Source: Arthrobacter sp. NEB 688 (GTDB lineage Bacteria; Actinomycetota; Actinomycetes; Actinomycetales; Dermatophilaceae). Taken from it: a stretch of 64,000 nt of DNA. Below the pieces are notes generated by a model. That model made no database searches and was not told the DNA's origin. It saw only the letters and a program-made list of their open reading frames with translations. Positions 34,548 to 42,795 of this stretch are shown here, piece by piece. Both the position numbers and the translations under genes were made by a program. How positions within the stretch are numbered: position 1 is the first letter of the stretch; each line of letters starts with the position of its first letter. Location: the NCBI RefSeq assembly GCF_013201035.1, contig NZ_CP053707.1:248001-312000 (forward strand). The letters run 5' to 3'.

Positions 34548-35567
34548 GTGTCGACCTCCATCACCGGCCGCTCGGCCGCCGACGAGCTGCCCGGACCCGA
34601 CGGACGCCCACCGCTCCACGGGGACGGCGCCGGCACCGGTCGCCTCGGTGACCGGCTCTTCGGCGGGGCCGCCACGGCCTCCGGTGTCTTCGTCATCGCC
34701 CTCGTCACGCTCGTCGGCGTCTTCCTCGTCGCGCAGGCCGTCCCGGCCCTCCAGGCCAACCAGGCCAACTTCCTCACATCGCGCGAGTGGAGCACCGCCG
34801 GCGCGAACCCGCGGTTCGGCATCGTCGACCTGCTGTGGGCGACCGTCGTCACCTCGGTCATCGCGATGGCCATCGCCGTGCCGCTCGGGGTGGCCATCGC
34901 CCTCTTCATCACGCAGTACGCGCCGGCCTGGCTCTCGCGGCCGGCCGCGGCGACCATCGACCTGCTCGCCGCCGTCCCCTCCATCGTCTTCGGCTTCTGG
35001 GGGCTGACCATCGCCGGGCAGTACTTCGAGCCCGTCGCGAGCGTCATCGACGGGGCGCTCGGCTGGATCCCCTTCTTCGCCGAGTCCGAGGACGGACCGA
35101 GCGCCAAGAGCACGCTCGCGTTCGCCGGCGTCATCCTCGCGATCATGGTGCTCCCGATCGTCACCGCCATCTCGCGCGAGGTGTTCGCGCAGGTGCCGAC
35201 CCCCCACAAGGAGGGCGCCCTCGCCCTCGGCGCGACGCAGTGGGAGATGATCCGCACCGCCGTCCTGCCGTTCGGCAAGCCGGGGGTCATCAGCGCCGCG
35301 ATGCTCGGCCTCGGGCGGGCCCTGGGCGAGACCCTCGCGGTCACCATCCTCCTGTCGGCGCTCAACGAGGGCTCGGCGTTCTCGTCCTCGATCTTCAACG
35401 GGGGCGCGACGTTCGCCTCGAAGATCGCCCTCGGCATCCAGGAGGCGAACTCGGCCACGAGCACCGGGGCCCTCGTCGCCGCCGGGCTCGTCCTCTTCGT
35501 CCTGACCTTCGTCGTCAACGCGATCGCCCGCCTCATCATCGAGCGCAGGAAGGCCTTCACCGAATGA
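34548..35567 (+). CDS. pstC: Phosphate ABC transporter permease PstC
   Basis: PstC forms half of the Pi channel with PstA. The 339-residue protein has about six membrane helices after a roughly 40-residue polar N-terminus. The ABC-permease coupling motif EALALGATQWEMIRTAVLPFGKPG-type is present (KEGALALGATQWEM), followed by the GRALGETLAVTILLSA segment. GTG 34548 is preceded by GAGGAAG. Its stop overlaps the pstA start. Confidence 0.95.
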   Translation: MSTSITGRSAADELPGPDGRPPLHGDGAGTGRLGDRLFGGAATASGVFVIALVTLVGVFLVAQAVPALQANQANFLTSREWSTAGANPRFGIVDLLWATVVTSVIAMAIAVPLGVAIALFITQYAPAWLSRPAAATIDLLAAVPSIVFGFWGLTIAGQYFEPVASVIDGALGWIPFFAESEDGPSAKSTLAFAGVILAIMVLPIVTAISREVFAQVPTPHKEGALALGATQWEMIRTAVLPFGKPGVISAAMLGLGRALGETLAVTILLSALNEGSAFSSSIFNGGATFASKIALGIQEANSATSTGALVAAGLVLFVLTFVVNAIARLIIERRKAFTE

Positions 35568-36490
35568 GCACCATCGAGCTCGAGGCCGGCCGCCGCGGCG
35601 GAAGCCCCGCCCCGGCCGCGCCGCCCGCCCTCGGTCCCAAGTCGGGGTCACGAGCGTTGCGCGACAACCTCGCCCGCATCGTCATGTGGTCGGCGTTCGC
35701 CCTCGGCGTCATCCCCCTCGTCTGGATCCTCGTCTCGACGGCCCTCAAGGGCGGCTCGATGCTGCTCGAGTCGCAGTGGTGGACGAACTCGCAGTCCGGG
35801 ATCACCGACCGCCGGGTCGGCGGCGGTGCCGTGCACGCCATCCAGGGCACGCTGATCCAGGCGGCCGTGACCGCCGCGATCTCGGTGCCGGTCGGCATCA
35901 TGACCGCGGTCTACCTCGTCGAGTACGGCCGGGGCCGGCTGGCGCGCACCGTCTCCTTCATGGTCGACATCCTCACCGGCATCCCCTCGATCGTCGCCGC
36001 GCTGTTCGTCTACGCGCTGTGGGTCACGACGTTCGGCTTCCAGCGGGTCGCCTTCGCGGTGTGCCTCGCGCTCGTGCTGCTGATGATCCCGACGATCGTC
36101 CGCTCGACCGAGGAGATGCTCAAGCTCGTGCCGAACGAGCTGCGCGAGGCGTCGTACGCCCTCGGCGTGCCGAAGTGGAAGACCATCTTCAAGGTGGTTC
36201 TCCCGACGGCGTTCTCGGGCATCGTCACCGGCGTGCTGCTCGGCATCGCGCGCGTCATGGGCGAGACGGCTCCGCTGCTCGTGCTCGGGCCGTACACGCC
36301 GGTCATCGTCACCGACCTGTTCGCGACGAACATGGCGACCCTGCCGACGATGATCAACCAGAGCCGCAGCGAGAACCTCCAGCCGGCGCTCGACCGGGTC
36401 TGGGGCGCGGCGCTCACCCTCATCCTCCTGATCTTCCTGCTGAACCTGCTCGGTCGCTTCGTCGGCCGGTTCAGCAAGGTCAAGAGCTGA
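35564..36490 (+). CDS. pstA: Phosphate ABC transporter permease PstA
   Basis: This 308-residue protein has six predicted membrane helices and the coupling loop [23 protein letters not shown] plus [16 protein letters not shown]. It starts at ATG 35564, overlapping the pstC stop (ATGA), so the two channel subunits are made in step. It acts with PstC in the membrane to pass Pi received from PstS, powered by PstB. Confidence 0.95.
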   Translation: MSTIELEAGRRGGSPAPAAPPALGPKSGSRALRDNLARIVMWSAFALGVIPLVWILVSTALKGGSMLLESQWWTNSQSGITDRRVGGGAVHAIQGTLIQAAVTAAISVPVGIMTAVYLVEYGRGRLARTVSFMVDILTGIPSIVAALFVYALWVTTFGFQRVAFAVCLALVLLMIPTIVRSTEEMLKLVPNELREASYALGVPKWKTIFKVVLPTAFSGIVTGVLLGIARVMGETAPLLVLGPYTPVIVTDLFATNMATLPTMINQSRSENLQPALDRVWGAALTLILLIFLLNLLGRFVGRFSKVKS

Positions 36491-36551
36491 AACCCCCTCT
36501 CCCCCAACGCCCCCCCGACCACCCACCCGGGACGAAAGAGACACCCACACC

Positions 36552-37328
36552 ATGGCCAAGCGCATCGACGTCAAGGACCTCGACATCTACTACGGCGACT
36601 TCAAGGCCGTCGAGGGCGTGACGATGACGGTGGAGCCCCGCTCCGTCACCGCCTTCATCGGCCCCTCCGGCTGCGGCAAGTCGACGGTCCTGCGCACGCT
36701 CAACCGGATGCACGAGGTGATCCCTGGCGGGCGGGTGAACGGGTCGGTCATGCTCGACGACCAGGACCTCTACGCCTCCTCGATGGACCCCGTCGCCGTG
36801 CGGCGGACGGTCGGCATGGTGTTCCAGCGGCCGAACCCCTTCCCCACGATGTCGATCCGCGACAACGTCGCCGCCGGGCTGCGGCTCAACGGGCTGAAGA
36901 ACAAGAAGAAGCTCGACGAGGTCGTCGAGACCTCGCTCAAGGGCGCCAACCTCTGGAACGAGGTCAAGGACCGGCTCGACAAGCCCGGCGCCGGCCTCTC
37001 GGGCGGTCAGCAGCAGCGGCTGTGCATCGCGCGGGCGATCGCGGTCAACCCGCAGGTGCTCCTCATGGACGAGCCGTGCTCCGCGCTCGACCCGATCTCG
37101 ACGCTGGCCATCGAGGACCTCGTCAACGAGCTGAAGTCCGAGTACACGATCGTCATCGTCACGCACAACATGCAGCAGGCGGCCAGGGTCTCGGACCAGA
37201 CGGCGTTCTTCAACCTCAAGGCGACCGGCGAGCCCGGGCGCCTCGTCGAGGTCGGCGACACCCAGCGGATCTTCTCCAACCCGACCGAGAAGGCGACCGA
37301 GGACTACATCAGCGGCCGCTTCGGCTGA
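36552..37328 (+). CDS. pstB: Phosphate ABC transporter ATP-binding protein PstB
   Basis: PstB is the ATPase of the Pst importer. The 258 residues include the Walker [10 protein letters not shown] near residue 38, the Q-loop (VFQRPNPFP), the ABC signature [15 protein letters not shown], Walker [14 protein letters not shown] and the switch His in [13 protein letters not shown] 36552 is 61 nt after pstA. It is the last gene of the operon; an ATTGCGAGTT-family palindrome 37 bp downstream probably ends the transcript. Confidence 0.96.
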   Translation: MAKRIDVKDLDIYYGDFKAVEGVTMTVEPRSVTAFIGPSGCGKSTVLRTLNRMHEVIPGGRVNGSVMLDDQDLYASSMDPVAVRRTVGMVFQRPNPFPTMSIRDNVAAGLRLNGLKNKKKLDEVVETSLKGANLWNEVKDRLDKPGAGLSGGQQQRLCIARAIAVNPQVLLMDEPCSALDPISTLAIEDLVNELKSEYTIVIVTHNMQQAARVSDQTAFFNLKATGEPGRLVEVGDTQRIFSNPTEKATEDYISGRFG

Positions 37329-37364
37329 CCCGCCGCGCCACCCACCCCCACCTCCCGGGCTTTC

Positions 37365-37440
37365 CCGACTTATTGCGAGTTCCGCCGCTCGACACGCCTT
37401 CGCGCGGCGCGTCGGGCGGCGGAACTCGCAATCAGTGGGG
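37365..37440. repeat. ATTGCGAGTT-family palindrome, copy 1
   Basis: Arms of about 35 bp (37365-37399 and 37406-37440) pair at 31 of 35 positions. The left arm reads TTATTGCGAGTTCCGCCGC; the right arm, read in complement, TGATTGCGAGTTCCGCCGC. It follows pstB and precedes the AbiEi-like gene. Copy 2, in the opposite orientation, is at 38537. Confidence 0.85.
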
Positions 37441-37541
37441 ATGACACGGCGCCGTCCACAGGCTGCCGGGTCGCCGAGCGTCATCCACAGATGTCCAGCG
37501 GCGTCTGGTGACGGTCGGGCCCACGTCCCAGCATCGTCCAG

Positions 37542-38657
37542 ATGCTGCTCCCCGACCTGACCGCGCTGCCCCAGCCCTTCTTCCTCGACGACGCCGCTGC
37601 CGCCGGCATCACCCGGCACCAGGTGACCCGCGAGGTCGGCCGCGGCGTGCTCACGCGCGTGCACCGGGGCCTGTACGCCGTGGCGGACGGGTGGAACGGG
37701 ACGCCGCCGTGGCAGCAGCAGCTGGGACTCGCCGCCGCTGCTCATCGCGCCCACCCGGGGCACGTGACGAGCCACCACAGCGCCGCCGGCCTGCACGGTC
37801 TCCCCCTCCCGCAGCAGGGTCTGCACCAGGCCGTCCTCACCGTGGAGGACACCTCGACCACCAGCCGTCACGCCTGGCTCGACCTGCGGCACGGCGAGCT
37901 CCCGGACGCAGAACGCACCCTGGTCGCCGACGTCCCGCTGACGACGGTGCCGCGGACGGTGGTCGACTGCGCCCGCTCCCTCCATCGGCCCGACGCGGTG
38001 GCGGTCGCCGATGCTGCACTGCGCGCCGGGCACTGCACGTCGCACGAGCTCGTGGCGGTGCGGCGTGGGCAACGGCGCTGGCCGGGTGTCACGGGCGCCG
38101 ACGCCGTCTTCGCGTTCGCCGACCCCCGGCGCGAGAGCTGGCTCGAGTCGGCCTCCGCCGTCACGCTGCACGGGTGGGGGATGCCGCTCGGTGTACCGCA
38201 GGTCGACGTGTTCAGCCTGGACGGCGAGTGGCTGGCCCGGGTCGACGTGGCGTGGGCCGAACTCGGGGTCGTGGGCGAGGCAGACGGCCGGGGGAAGTTC
38301 CTCGGCGACCCGGAGCTCGGCCTCGGCGATGCCCCGACGGACGTGGCCGCCCGGCTGCTGCACTCGCACGACCGCGCCGAGTCCCTCCGTTCGGTGGGGC
38401 TCCAGGTGGTGCGGTGGACGTCGGCGGAGCGCATCGCCAGGCCCCAGGCGGTGGTCGCGCGCTGGCACCGCGCCGTCGGCGCCGCGGCCGTCACCCCGCA
38501 CCGGGCGCTGCTCCGGTGCACCTGCTGCGGCATCCCTGCGACTGATTGCGAGTTCGACCGCTTTCCCGGCCTCACACCGGCGCGTCGAGCGACACAACTC
38601 GCAATAAGTCGGGTCGTGGGGACGAGGGGTCAGGTGAGGGGGGAGAGCAGGGCGTAG
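37542..38657 (+). CDS. AbiEi-like N-domain fused to PD-(D/E)XK-like nuclease domain
   Basis: The N-terminal part of this 371-residue protein (FFLDDAAAAGITRHQVTREVGRGVLTRVHRGLYAV) is the winged-helix domain of AbiEi antitoxins. The middle (HSAAGLHGLPLP, VPRTVVDCARSL, ADAALRAG) is the rest of that fold. Residues from about 200 (RRESWLESASAVTLHGWGMPLGVPQ through RVDVAWAELGVVGEADGRGKFL) look like a PD-(D/E)XK/DUF559-type nuclease core with spaced E, D, E and K. No AbiEii toxin lies nearby, so it is not a classical toxin-antitoxin pair. The last roughly 45 residues are encoded by a repeat palindrome and run 28 bp into the convergent pit gene. It is flanked by two palindromes. Confidence 0.75.
   Translation: MLLPDLTALPQPFFLDDAAAAGITRHQVTREVGRGVLTRVHRGLYAVADGWNGTPPWQQQLGLAAAAHRAHPGHVTSHHSAAGLHGLPLPQQGLHQAVLTVEDTSTTSRHAWLDLRHGELPDAERTLVADVPLTTVPRTVVDCARSLHRPDAVAVADAALRAGHCTSHELVAVRRGQRRWPGVTGADAVFAFADPRRESWLESASAVTLHGWGMPLGVPQVDVFSLDGEWLARVDVAWAELGVVGEADGRGKFLGDPELGLGDAPTDVAARLLHSHDRAESLRSVGLQVVRWTSAERIARPQAVVARWHRAVGAAAVTPHRALLRCTCCGIPATDCEFDRFPGLTPARRATQLAISRVVGTRGQVRGESRA
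38537..38615. repeat. ATTGCGAGTT-family palindrome, copy 2 (inverted)
   Basis: Outer arms GACTGATTGCGAGTT and AACTCGCAATAAGTC pair at 14 of 15 positions; the inner part pairs only patchily. The TGATTGCGAGTT arm is on the left here and on the right in copy 1, so the two copies are in opposite orientation around the AbiEi-like gene. It lies inside that gene's 3' end and 15 bp past the pit stop. Confidence 0.8.
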
Positions 38658-39625
38658 ACGAGGGCCGCGGCGAGGCCGGCGCCGGGGAAGGTCAGCACCC
38701 ACCCGATGACGATGGAGCGCGCCACGCCCCAGCGCACCGCCTTGGCCGAGCGCGTCGCCCCGGCGCCGGTGATCGCCGCCGTGATCGCGTGCGTCGTCGA
38801 GACCGGCGCCCCGGTCATCGTCGCCACCCAGAGCACGGACGCCGCCGACGCCTCCGCCGCGAACCCCTGCGGCGGGTCGAGGTGGATGATGCCGCGCCCC
38901 AGCGTGCGGATGATCCGCCAGCCGCCGGCGTACGTCCCGAGCGAGAGCACCACGGCCGACAGCGCCAGCACCCACCACGGGACGGAGGACTCGTCGGCGC
39001 CCCGGTGCCCGCCCGCGACGAGCGCGAGCACGACGACGCCGGCGGTCTTGGACGCGTCCTGCATCCCGTGGCCGAACGCCATCGCTGCCGCCGACACCGT
39101 CTGCGCGTACCGGAAGCCGCGCTGCGCCGGCCCCGGCCGCGCCCCCCGGAACACCCAGAGGATGAGCGTCATCAACGCGAAGCCGCCGACGAGGCCGACG
39201 ACCGGCGACACGACCATCGGGACGACGACCTTGTCGAGGATGCTGTCCCACTTGACGGTCGCGCCGGCCGCGAGCGCCGCCCCGCCGAGCCCGCCGATCA
39301 GCGCGTGCGTCGAGGACGACGGCAGCCCCCGCCACCACGTGAGCAGGTTCCAGCCGGTCGCGCCGAGCAGCGCCCCGACGCACAGGACGATCCCCGTCGG
39401 CCCGGTCGGCACCGAGACGATGTCGCCGCCGACGGTCTCGGCCACGCGCACCCCGACGAACCCACCGGCGAGGTTCATGACGGCCGCGAGCACGAGGGCG
39501 ATCCGGGGCGTCAGCGCCCGCGTCGAGACGGAGGTCGCGATGGCGTTCGCGGAGTCGTGGAAGCCGTTCGTGTACGTGAAGGCCATCGCGAGGACGACGA
39601 CGAGGGCCGCGGGCCACCACTCCAC
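38630..39625 (-). CDS. pit: Low-affinity inorganic phosphate transporter (PiT)
   Basis: PiT proteins import metal-phosphate complexes with protons or sodium. The 331-residue membrane protein has the first PiT repeat TYTNGFHDSANAIATSVSTRALTP near residue 17 and the second one as FGHGMQDASKTAGVVVLAL, with about nine helices. It starts directly after the DUF47 gene, 6 nt apart, and is convergent with the AbiEi-like gene. Confidence 0.94.
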   Translation of the reverse strand: MEWWPAALVVVLAMAFTYTNGFHDSANAIATSVSTRALTPRIALVLAAVMNLAGGFVGVRVAETVGGDIVSVPTGPTGIVLCVGALLGATGWNLLTWWRGLPSSSTHALIGGLGGAALAAGATVKWDSILDKVVVPMVVSPVVGLVGGFALMTLILWVFRGARPGPAQRGFRYAQTVSAAAMAFGHGMQDASKTAGVVVLALVAGGHRGADESSVPWWVLALSAVVLSLGTYAGGWRIIRTLGRGIIHLDPPQGFAAEASAASVLWVATMTGAPVSTTHAITAAITGAGATRSAKAVRWGVARSIVIGWVLTFPGAGLAAALVYALLSPLT

Positions 39626-39631
39626 GACGGG

Positions 39632-40255
39632 TCAGGACTCCCGGACGGCGATCGCCTCGACGGTCATCGCGACGTGCTCGAAGCCGTTCGCGGTGGCCTC
39701 GAGCGCGTCGATGATGTCCTTGTGCTTCATGACCGTCAGGGGGTCGGCCTTCTTGGCGTTGAACAGCTCGGCGAGCATCCGGCGGTACTGCTTGTTCGCG
39801 CGGTTCTCGAGCCGGTTGATCTCGACCCAGTACGCGTCCATCTCCTTGAGGGAGCGCAGGCGGGGCATCGCGTCGAGGGTCAGCTCGGCCATCCGCGAGA
39901 TGACCTCGACCTGCTTGGCGACGCGCGGCATCAGCTCGTCGACGCGGTAGAGGACGATGAGGTCGACCGCGGCCTCCATGAGGTCGACGCACTGGTCGAG
40001 CGCGACCGCGAGGGCGTGGATGTCGGAGCGGTCGAACGGGGTGACGAAGGACCCGCCGACCTTGCGGACGATGGCCCGGGTGGCGTCGTCGGCGGCGGCC
40101 TCGATCTCGTGCATCTGCTCGAGGATGACCCCGCGCTCGTCGGCGTCGGCCGCCAGGAGCGCGGTCAGCGCCCCCGCGCCCTCGACGAGCTGTCGGGCCG
40201 AGTCGGCGAACAGCGCGAAGAAGGAGGGGTCCGAGGGGGTGAGGCGAAAGCCCAC
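39632..40255 (-). CDS. DUF47 / PhoU-like Pit accessory protein
   Basis: This 207-residue all-helical protein starts with FRLTPSDPSFFALFADSARQLVEGA and has the PhoU-like motif EQMHEIEAAADDATRAIVRKVGGSFVTPFDRSDIHALAVALDQCVDLMEAAVDLI. This family is nearly always encoded beside pit and is thought to control its activity. GTG 40255 is preceded by GGGAG; a TAGCCT -10 lies at 40296-40301 (minus strand). It forms a two-gene operon with pit. Confidence 0.92.
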   Translation of the reverse strand: MGFRLTPSDPSFFALFADSARQLVEGAGALTALLAADADERGVILEQMHEIEAAADDATRAIVRKVGGSFVTPFDRSDIHALAVALDQCVDLMEAAVDLIVLYRVDELMPRVAKQVEVISRMAELTLDAMPRLRSLKEMDAYWVEINRLENRANKQYRRMLAELFNAKKADPLTVMKHKDIIDALEATANGFEHVAMTVEAIAVRES

Positions 40256-40322
40256 GATGAAGGTCTCCCGGGAAGCGGCCTGGTGCTCGGGTACAGGCTA
40301 GGCCCCGACCCGCCCCCGTGCG

Positions 40323-40547
40323 TCAGGACCCCGGATCCCGAGCGGCCGCGTCGTCGTCACCCGCGGCATCACCGTGCGCGTCGTCGGCGTCCGACGGCGG
40401 CGTCTGCGCCCCGTCGACCCCGAGGATGGCGTCGATGTGCTCCTGGTCCATCGGGCCGTCGCTCGCGGTGGCCTCGATGACGAGCGCTCCGACGAGCGTG
40501 ATCTCCTCCTGGAGCTCGTCGTCCGTCAGCGGGTCGTCGGGGCTCAT
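40323..40547 (-). CDS. Small acidic protein
   Basis: This 74-residue protein is acidic, with a conserved-looking helical core (LTDDELQEEITLVGALVIEATASDGPMDQEHIDAILGV) and a low-complexity Asp/Ala tail. ATG 40547 is six bases after TACGGT (40554-40559, minus strand), the same leaderless layout as many neighbours, which supports it as a real gene. No family is recognised. Confidence 0.65.
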   Translation of the reverse strand: MSPDDPLTDDELQEEITLVGALVIEATASDGPMDQEHIDAILGVDGAQTPPSDADDAHGDAAGDDDAAARDPGS

Positions 40548-40858
40548 CCGGCCACCGTAGGGGCAAACGCGCCGCCGCGGCCGGACGCCGACGATGTCGG
40601 GGGCCGCGGCGTCGAGGGCGGCGCACTTAGGGGTCGAGGACGGGCCGCGGACGATGAGGTGGGTGCCGGACCGGGAGCGCCTCACGGCGCGTGGCCGCTC
40701 GTAGCGGCTGATGTTGGGACCCGGGGCTGCCGCGGCCCGGCACCCACGAGAGACACTAACGCGTGCCCCGGCCCGGGATGTTCCCGACGGGGGAACCGAT
40801 CCTCGGGGAAGTGAACGCCCCGGGGCCGAGCGGGTCCCCGCGGGATCCCGGTCGGGCC
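40548..40858. other. 311-bp intergenic region without a recognised gene
   Basis: It holds the promoter of the small acidic gene at its left edge. The rest is GC-rich with several short dyads (for example around 40695-40712 and 40830-40850). No protein reading, tRNA or confident riboswitch fold was seen. Confidence 0.4.
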
Positions 40859-41503
40859 TCAGTCCAGCTCGCCGGTGCGCCAGAGGCGGGCGCTGACCCG
40901 CAGGTCCTCGCCCGTGGCCAGCAGCGCGGCGCCGCTGCGGGTGAGGTCGGTGGCCGACAGGGGGTCGAGGACGTCGTGGTCGTTCGCGAGGTCGGCGCGG
41001 CCGGCGGCGATGACCGCGCAGAAGGCGGACGCCCGCTCGAGCGCGACGGCGAGGTCGCCGTCGAACACCCCGGCGAGGATCTGGTCGGCGACGCGCATCA
41101 GCTCGGCGGGCTCGGGCGGCTCCGCGATGCCCGCCACGGCGTGCGCGACGTCGGTGAACCGGATGCCGGCGGCGTACTCGCGGCTCGCGGCCTCGGGGCT
41201 GCGGCGCACCCACTCGCGCAGCGCGTAGAGCCGCCACAGCGCCCCGGGCAGCGAGCGCCCGGGCCGGGCGGACCACAGGTCGGCGACCGTCGAGAGCCCG
41301 AGGTCGTCGACGAGCGAGACGAGGCGGGAGGTGACCTGCGGGTCGTGCGCGGCGCGGCCCGCCCCGACGAGGATGGCCGCGGTCTGGTGCGCCATCTCCG
41401 TCGTCTCGGCCGGGCCGGGCGAGGTGCCGCCGTGGGCCTCGAGCGCGTCGGGGCCGAAGCGCACCGGCCGGCGCGGTACGGGGCGTCCTCCGTCGCTCGT
41501 CAT
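40859..41503 (-). CDS. Conserved-looking hypothetical cytoplasmic protein
   Basis: This 214-residue protein, mostly helical, includes a run of short helices (TEMAHQTAAILVGAGRAAHDPQVTSRLVSLVDDLGLSTVADLWSARPGRSLPGALWRLYALREWV) and a C-terminal part ending GEDLRVSARLWRTGELD. No signal or membrane segment and no catalytic motif are visible. ATG 41503 is six bases after GAGACT, a passable -10. The function is unknown. Confidence 0.7.
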   Translation of the reverse strand: MTSDGGRPVPRRPVRFGPDALEAHGGTSPGPAETTEMAHQTAAILVGAGRAAHDPQVTSRLVSLVDDLGLSTVADLWSARPGRSLPGALWRLYALREWVRRSPEAASREYAAGIRFTDVAHAVAGIAEPPEPAELMRVADQILAGVFDGDLAVALERASAFCAVIAAGRADLANDHDVLDPLSATDLTRSGAALLATGEDLRVSARLWRTGELD

Positions 41504-41645
41504 CCCGGCAGTCTCGCACCCCGAGCCGGGCGCGGCGGCGCGGTGGTCCATCCGACCGCCCTCACCAGCGCCGATGCCGACCGCCCCGGCTAGGTTGGAG
41601 GGACCGCCGTGCCCGCCGGGCACTCCCGCACCCCGGAGGACGACC

Positions 41646-42767
41646 ATGGCCACCGACGCACCCGTCGCGAGCGCCCGCCGCGAGCCCGGGGCCGGCCGCG
41701 ACCGGGCCCCCGACTCCCCCACCGAGGTCAGCCGGCGCGGCTGGCGCACGACGGCCAAGGCCGCCTTCGCCGAGTTCCAGCGCGACCAGTGCACCGACCT
41801 CGCCGCGGCCCTCACGTACTACTCGGTCCTCGCGGTCTTCCCGGCGCTCCTCGCGCTCGTCTCGCTGCTGGGCGTCTTCGGGCAGGGCGAGTCCACGACC
41901 CAGGCCCTGCTCGACGTCGTGCGTCAGCTCGGCCAGGGCGACGCCGCCGACCAGCTGTCGGGCCCCATCCGCTCGATGGTCGGGGCCAGTGGCGCCGGCT
42001 TCGCGCTCGTCCTCGGCATCGGCACCGCCCTCTTCTCGGCCTCGGGCTACGTCGGTGCCTTCGGGCGGGCGCTCAACCGGGTCTACCAGGTGCCCGAGGG
42101 CCGGCCGGTGTGGAAGCTGCGCCCGCAGCAGGTGCTCATCACCCTGGGCCTCGTCGTCATGGCCGGGCTCGTCCTCGTCGGGCTCGTCGTCAGCGGGCCG
42201 CTGGCCGACGTCGTCGGCAGCCGGATCGGGCTCCAGACGGCCACCGTCACGGTCTTCACGGTCGCCAAGTGGCCGGTGATGCTCGGCGTCGTCGTCGTCA
42301 TGGTGGCGGTCCTCTACTACTGGACGCCCAACGTGCGCCAGCCCCGCTTCCGCTGGGTGTCGGTCGGGGCGGCGGTCGCCATCGGGCTCTGGCTGGTCGC
42401 CTCGATCGGCTTCGGCTTCTACGTGACGACCTTCGGCTCCTACGCCAAGACCTACGGCTCGCTCGCCGGCATCGTCGTCTTCCTCCTCTGGCTGTGGATC
42501 ACCAACCTCGCGCTGCTCTTCGGCGCCGAGGTCGACGCCGAGCTCGAGCGGGTCCGCGAGCTCGAGGCGGGCATCAAGGCCGAGCACACCGTCCAGCTGC
42601 CGCTCAAGGACGCCTCGGGCGCCGAGAAGGCCAAGGAGAAGCTCGACGAGCGGGTGCGGGCCGGACGCCGGCTGCGGCGCGGCGTCCCCGAGCCCCGGCC
42701 GCACGACGAGCGGGCCGACTCCGTCGAGCTCGAGCCGCTCCCCTCGCAGGGCGCCCGCCGCCGCTGA
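41646..42767 (+). CDS. YihY/BrkB family membrane protein
   Basis: This 373-residue protein has a cytoplasmic N-terminus with FAEFQRDQCTDLAAALTYYSVLAVFPALLALVSLLG, the hallmark of the YihY/UPF0761 family, then about five more helices, the FSASGYVGAFGRALNRVYQVPEGRPVWKLRPQQ loop, YYWTPNVRQPRFRWVSVGAAVAIGLWLVASIGFGFYV and a charged C-terminal tail. Proposed roles include transport or tRNA processing (as RNase BN, since withdrawn). ATG 41646 follows GGAGGA. The function is open. Confidence 0.9.
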   Translation: MATDAPVASARREPGAGRDRAPDSPTEVSRRGWRTTAKAAFAEFQRDQCTDLAAALTYYSVLAVFPALLALVSLLGVFGQGESTTQALLDVVRQLGQGDAADQLSGPIRSMVGASGAGFALVLGIGTALFSASGYVGAFGRALNRVYQVPEGRPVWKLRPQQVLITLGLVVMAGLVLVGLVVSGPLADVVGSRIGLQTATVTVFTVAKWPVMLGVVVVMVAVLYYWTPNVRQPRFRWVSVGAAVAIGLWLVASIGFGFYVTTFGSYAKTYGSLAGIVVFLLWLWITNLALLFGAEVDAELERVRELEAGIKAEHTVQLPLKDASGAEKAKEKLDERVRAGRRLRRGVPEPRPHDERADSVELEPLPSQGARRR

Positions 42768-42795
42768 GCCGGCGACGGGCACCCCCGGCGGGCGG

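Noticed and set aside
37542-38657. Type IV toxin-antitoxin system
   Set aside because: No AbiEii-type nucleotidyltransferase toxin gene lies beside it.
36480-39992. Minus-strand open frame of 1170 codons across pstB, the AbiEi-like gene and pit
   Set aside because: It crosses two strong genes and two palindromes; the protein lacks recognisable domains.
40695-40850. Possible ydaO/c-di-AMP riboswitch (GGGGAACC and GTGAAC words)
   Set aside because: The core helices could not be matched and the downstream gene would be convergent, not controlled by it.
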